Origin: Odiellus spinosus
Taxonomy: Eukaryota; Arthropoda; Arachnida; Opiliones; Phalangiidae
NCBI GenBank assembly: GCA_963920705.1
Contig: OY987225.1
Span: 14,340,829 to 14,404,828 of the forward strand
Length of the DNA stretch: 64,000 nt
Direction: 5' to 3'
Of the stretch, positions 63,604-64,000 are shown one piece after another. Position numbers and translations under genes: made by a program. The notes below the pieces were generated by a model. The model searched no databases. It saw nothing but the letters and a program-made list of their open reading frames with translations, and was not told where the DNA came from. The first letter of the stretch is position 1. Each line of letters opens with the position of its first letter.

Positions 63604-64000
63604 GAAAATAACTCTTCAATTGAAAATAACTATCAATCGAAAATAACTCTTCAATTGAAAATAACTCCACAATTGAAAAAAACTCTCAATCGAAAATATC
63701 TCTTCAATCGAAAATAACTCTTCAATTGAAAATAACTCCACAATTGAAAAAAAATCTCAATCGAAAATATCTCTTCAATCAAAAGAAAATCTCTTCAATT
63801 GAAAATAACTCTTCAACTGAAAATAGCCCTTCAACTGAAAATAACTCTCAATATAAAATAACTCTTCAATTGAAAATAACTCTTAATCGAAAATAACTCT
63901 TCAATTGAAAATAACTCTCAAAAGAAAATCTCTTCAACTGAAAATAACTCTTCAATCGAAAATAACTCTTCAATTGAAAATAACTCTCAATCGAAAATAG
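63604..64000 (+). repeat. Right edge of window, short rearranged copies
   Basis: CTATCAATCG recurs at 63,524 and 63,630, a 106 bp step, with CTCCACAATTG following each. At about 63,778 a CTTCAATC is fused directly to AAAAGAAAATC, a monomer broken in its middle. The rest follows the order seen near 2,425-2,640 and 59,530-59,760. The array runs off the window. Confidence 0.75.

Larger units (their letters stand above)
1..64000 (+). repeat. Tandem satellite array, 17/18 bp monomer, fills the window
   Basis: Every line of the window consists of direct copies of one short unit. The commonest forms are the 18-mer AACTCTTCAATTGAAAAT and the 17-mer AACTCTCAATCGAAAAT, often alternating as a 35 bp dimer. 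Recurrent variants are AGCTCTTCAATTGAAAAT, ATCTCTACAATTGAAAAT, AACTCTTAATCGAAAAT, AACTCTCAAAAGAAAAT, AACTCTTCAACTGAAAAT, AACTCTACATTTGAAAAT and AACTTTTCGATTCAAAAT. Shorter 15- and 16-mers such as AACTCAATCGAAAAT also occur. All copies point the same way; I found no inversion and no interruption by unique sequence, transposon or gene. The GAAAAT end is the most conserved part and the middle six bases vary most. GC is about 25 percent. Length, uniformity and nested higher-order structure indicate a eukaryotic satellite in heterochromatin. I do not recognise the family, so the species and any centromeric role remain open. Confidence 0.98.

Noticed and set aside
1..64000. CRISPR array
   Set aside because: There are no unique spacers; repeat follows repeat directly at 17-18 bp, and no cas-like gene is present.
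1..64000. Telomeric repeat
   Set aside because: The unit lacks the G-rich/C-rich strand asymmetry of telomeres (TTAGGG, TTTAGGG, TTAGG types) and has only one G per monomer.
1..64000. CENP-B box in the 17 bp monomer
   Set aside because: The monomer is also 17 bp long, but it lacks the CGGG end and the spaced TTCG...A..CGGG pattern of the CENP-B box; only a TTCG in the reversed variant matches.
1..64000. Promoters or TATA boxes in AAAATAAC and TATAAAAT-like motifs (for example CAATATAAAATAAC near 2,490)
   Set aside because: Such motifs are expected by chance in AT-rich repeats, and no transcribed gene lies near them; transcription of the satellite cannot be judged from sequence.
1..64000. 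tRNA, rRNA or other structured RNA gene
   Set aside because: No GC-rich stem arrangement or conserved box was seen; the only dyads are the short monomer-derived ones.
1..64000. Entire window as an assembly artefact or simulated low-complexity filler
   Set aside because: Rare variants are kept at several independent, mutually consistent offsets (402, 970, 1,564, 1,833, 5,973, 8,059 bp), as expected from real duplication history. Copy-number errors inside the most similar units (45,375-46,508 and 59,938-63,603) cannot be excluded.

Overview
The whole 64 kb window is one uninterrupted, AT-rich satellite DNA array. I see no gene, no RNA gene, no transposon and no unique sequence anywhere. It is built from roughly 3,600 head-to-tail copies (window length divided by about 17.6 bp) of one short monomer, all on the same strand. 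The two main forms are an 18-mer, AACTCTTCAATTGAAAAT, and a 17-mer, AACTCTCAATCGAAAAT. GC is about a quarter (4/18 and 5/17 in these forms). An array this long, nested and homogenised points to eukaryotic heterochromatin: pericentromeric, centromeric, subtelomeric, or a B or sex chromosome block. I do not recognise the monomer, and nothing here fixes the species, the chromosome or the function.

Organisation is hierarchical. Monomers alternate into about 35 bp dimers. Variant monomers in fixed order make higher-order repeats (HORs) of about 0.3 to 2.5 kb, and these are duplicated as 6 to 8 kb super-repeats. Layout: 1-2,170, left flank subfamily with a 1,102 bp HOR, marked by CGCTCAATCG; 2,171-3,430, mixed block containing a 364 bp segment that recurs 57.5 kb away; 3,431-5,260, 860 bp HOR; 5,261-6,170, 278 bp HOR; 6,171-9,500, 878/978 bp HOR; 9,501-26,500, core made of blocks of about 1.2 kb, with 2,155 and 2,440/2,475 bp tandem copies inside a 7.4-7.7 kb super-repeat; 26,501-42,410, two copies of a 7.85-8.06 kb super-repeat with internal 1,861, 1,877 and 1,564 bp duplications; 42,411-45,374, the rest of the core; 45,375-46,508, three nearly identical 402 bp units; 46,655-58,640, a 5,973 bp tandem duplication of flank-type sequence; 58,641-64,000, right block with an exact-looking 1,833 bp tandem duplication.

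The layout is a sandwich. Diagnostic variants of the two flanks (CGCTCAATCG, 15 copies) are absent from about 1,970 to 46,860. Core diagnostics (AATGCCTCCTC, 24 copies; TTATCGATTC) occur only between 9,771 and 44,996. This fits a younger core amplified within an older array, or one very long period of about 57 kb of which the window shows little more than one turn.

Two sequence properties recur. The 18-mer carries a perfect 10 bp palindrome, TTCAATTGAA. A variant monomer holding a reversed half (TTTTCGATT) follows AATCGAAAA, giving short perfect inverted repeats spread through the array. Short open frames arise because the 18-mer is a multiple of three without stops; I treat them as artefacts of periodicity. 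All repeat boundaries were placed by eye from marker positions and are good to a few tens of bases unless stated.
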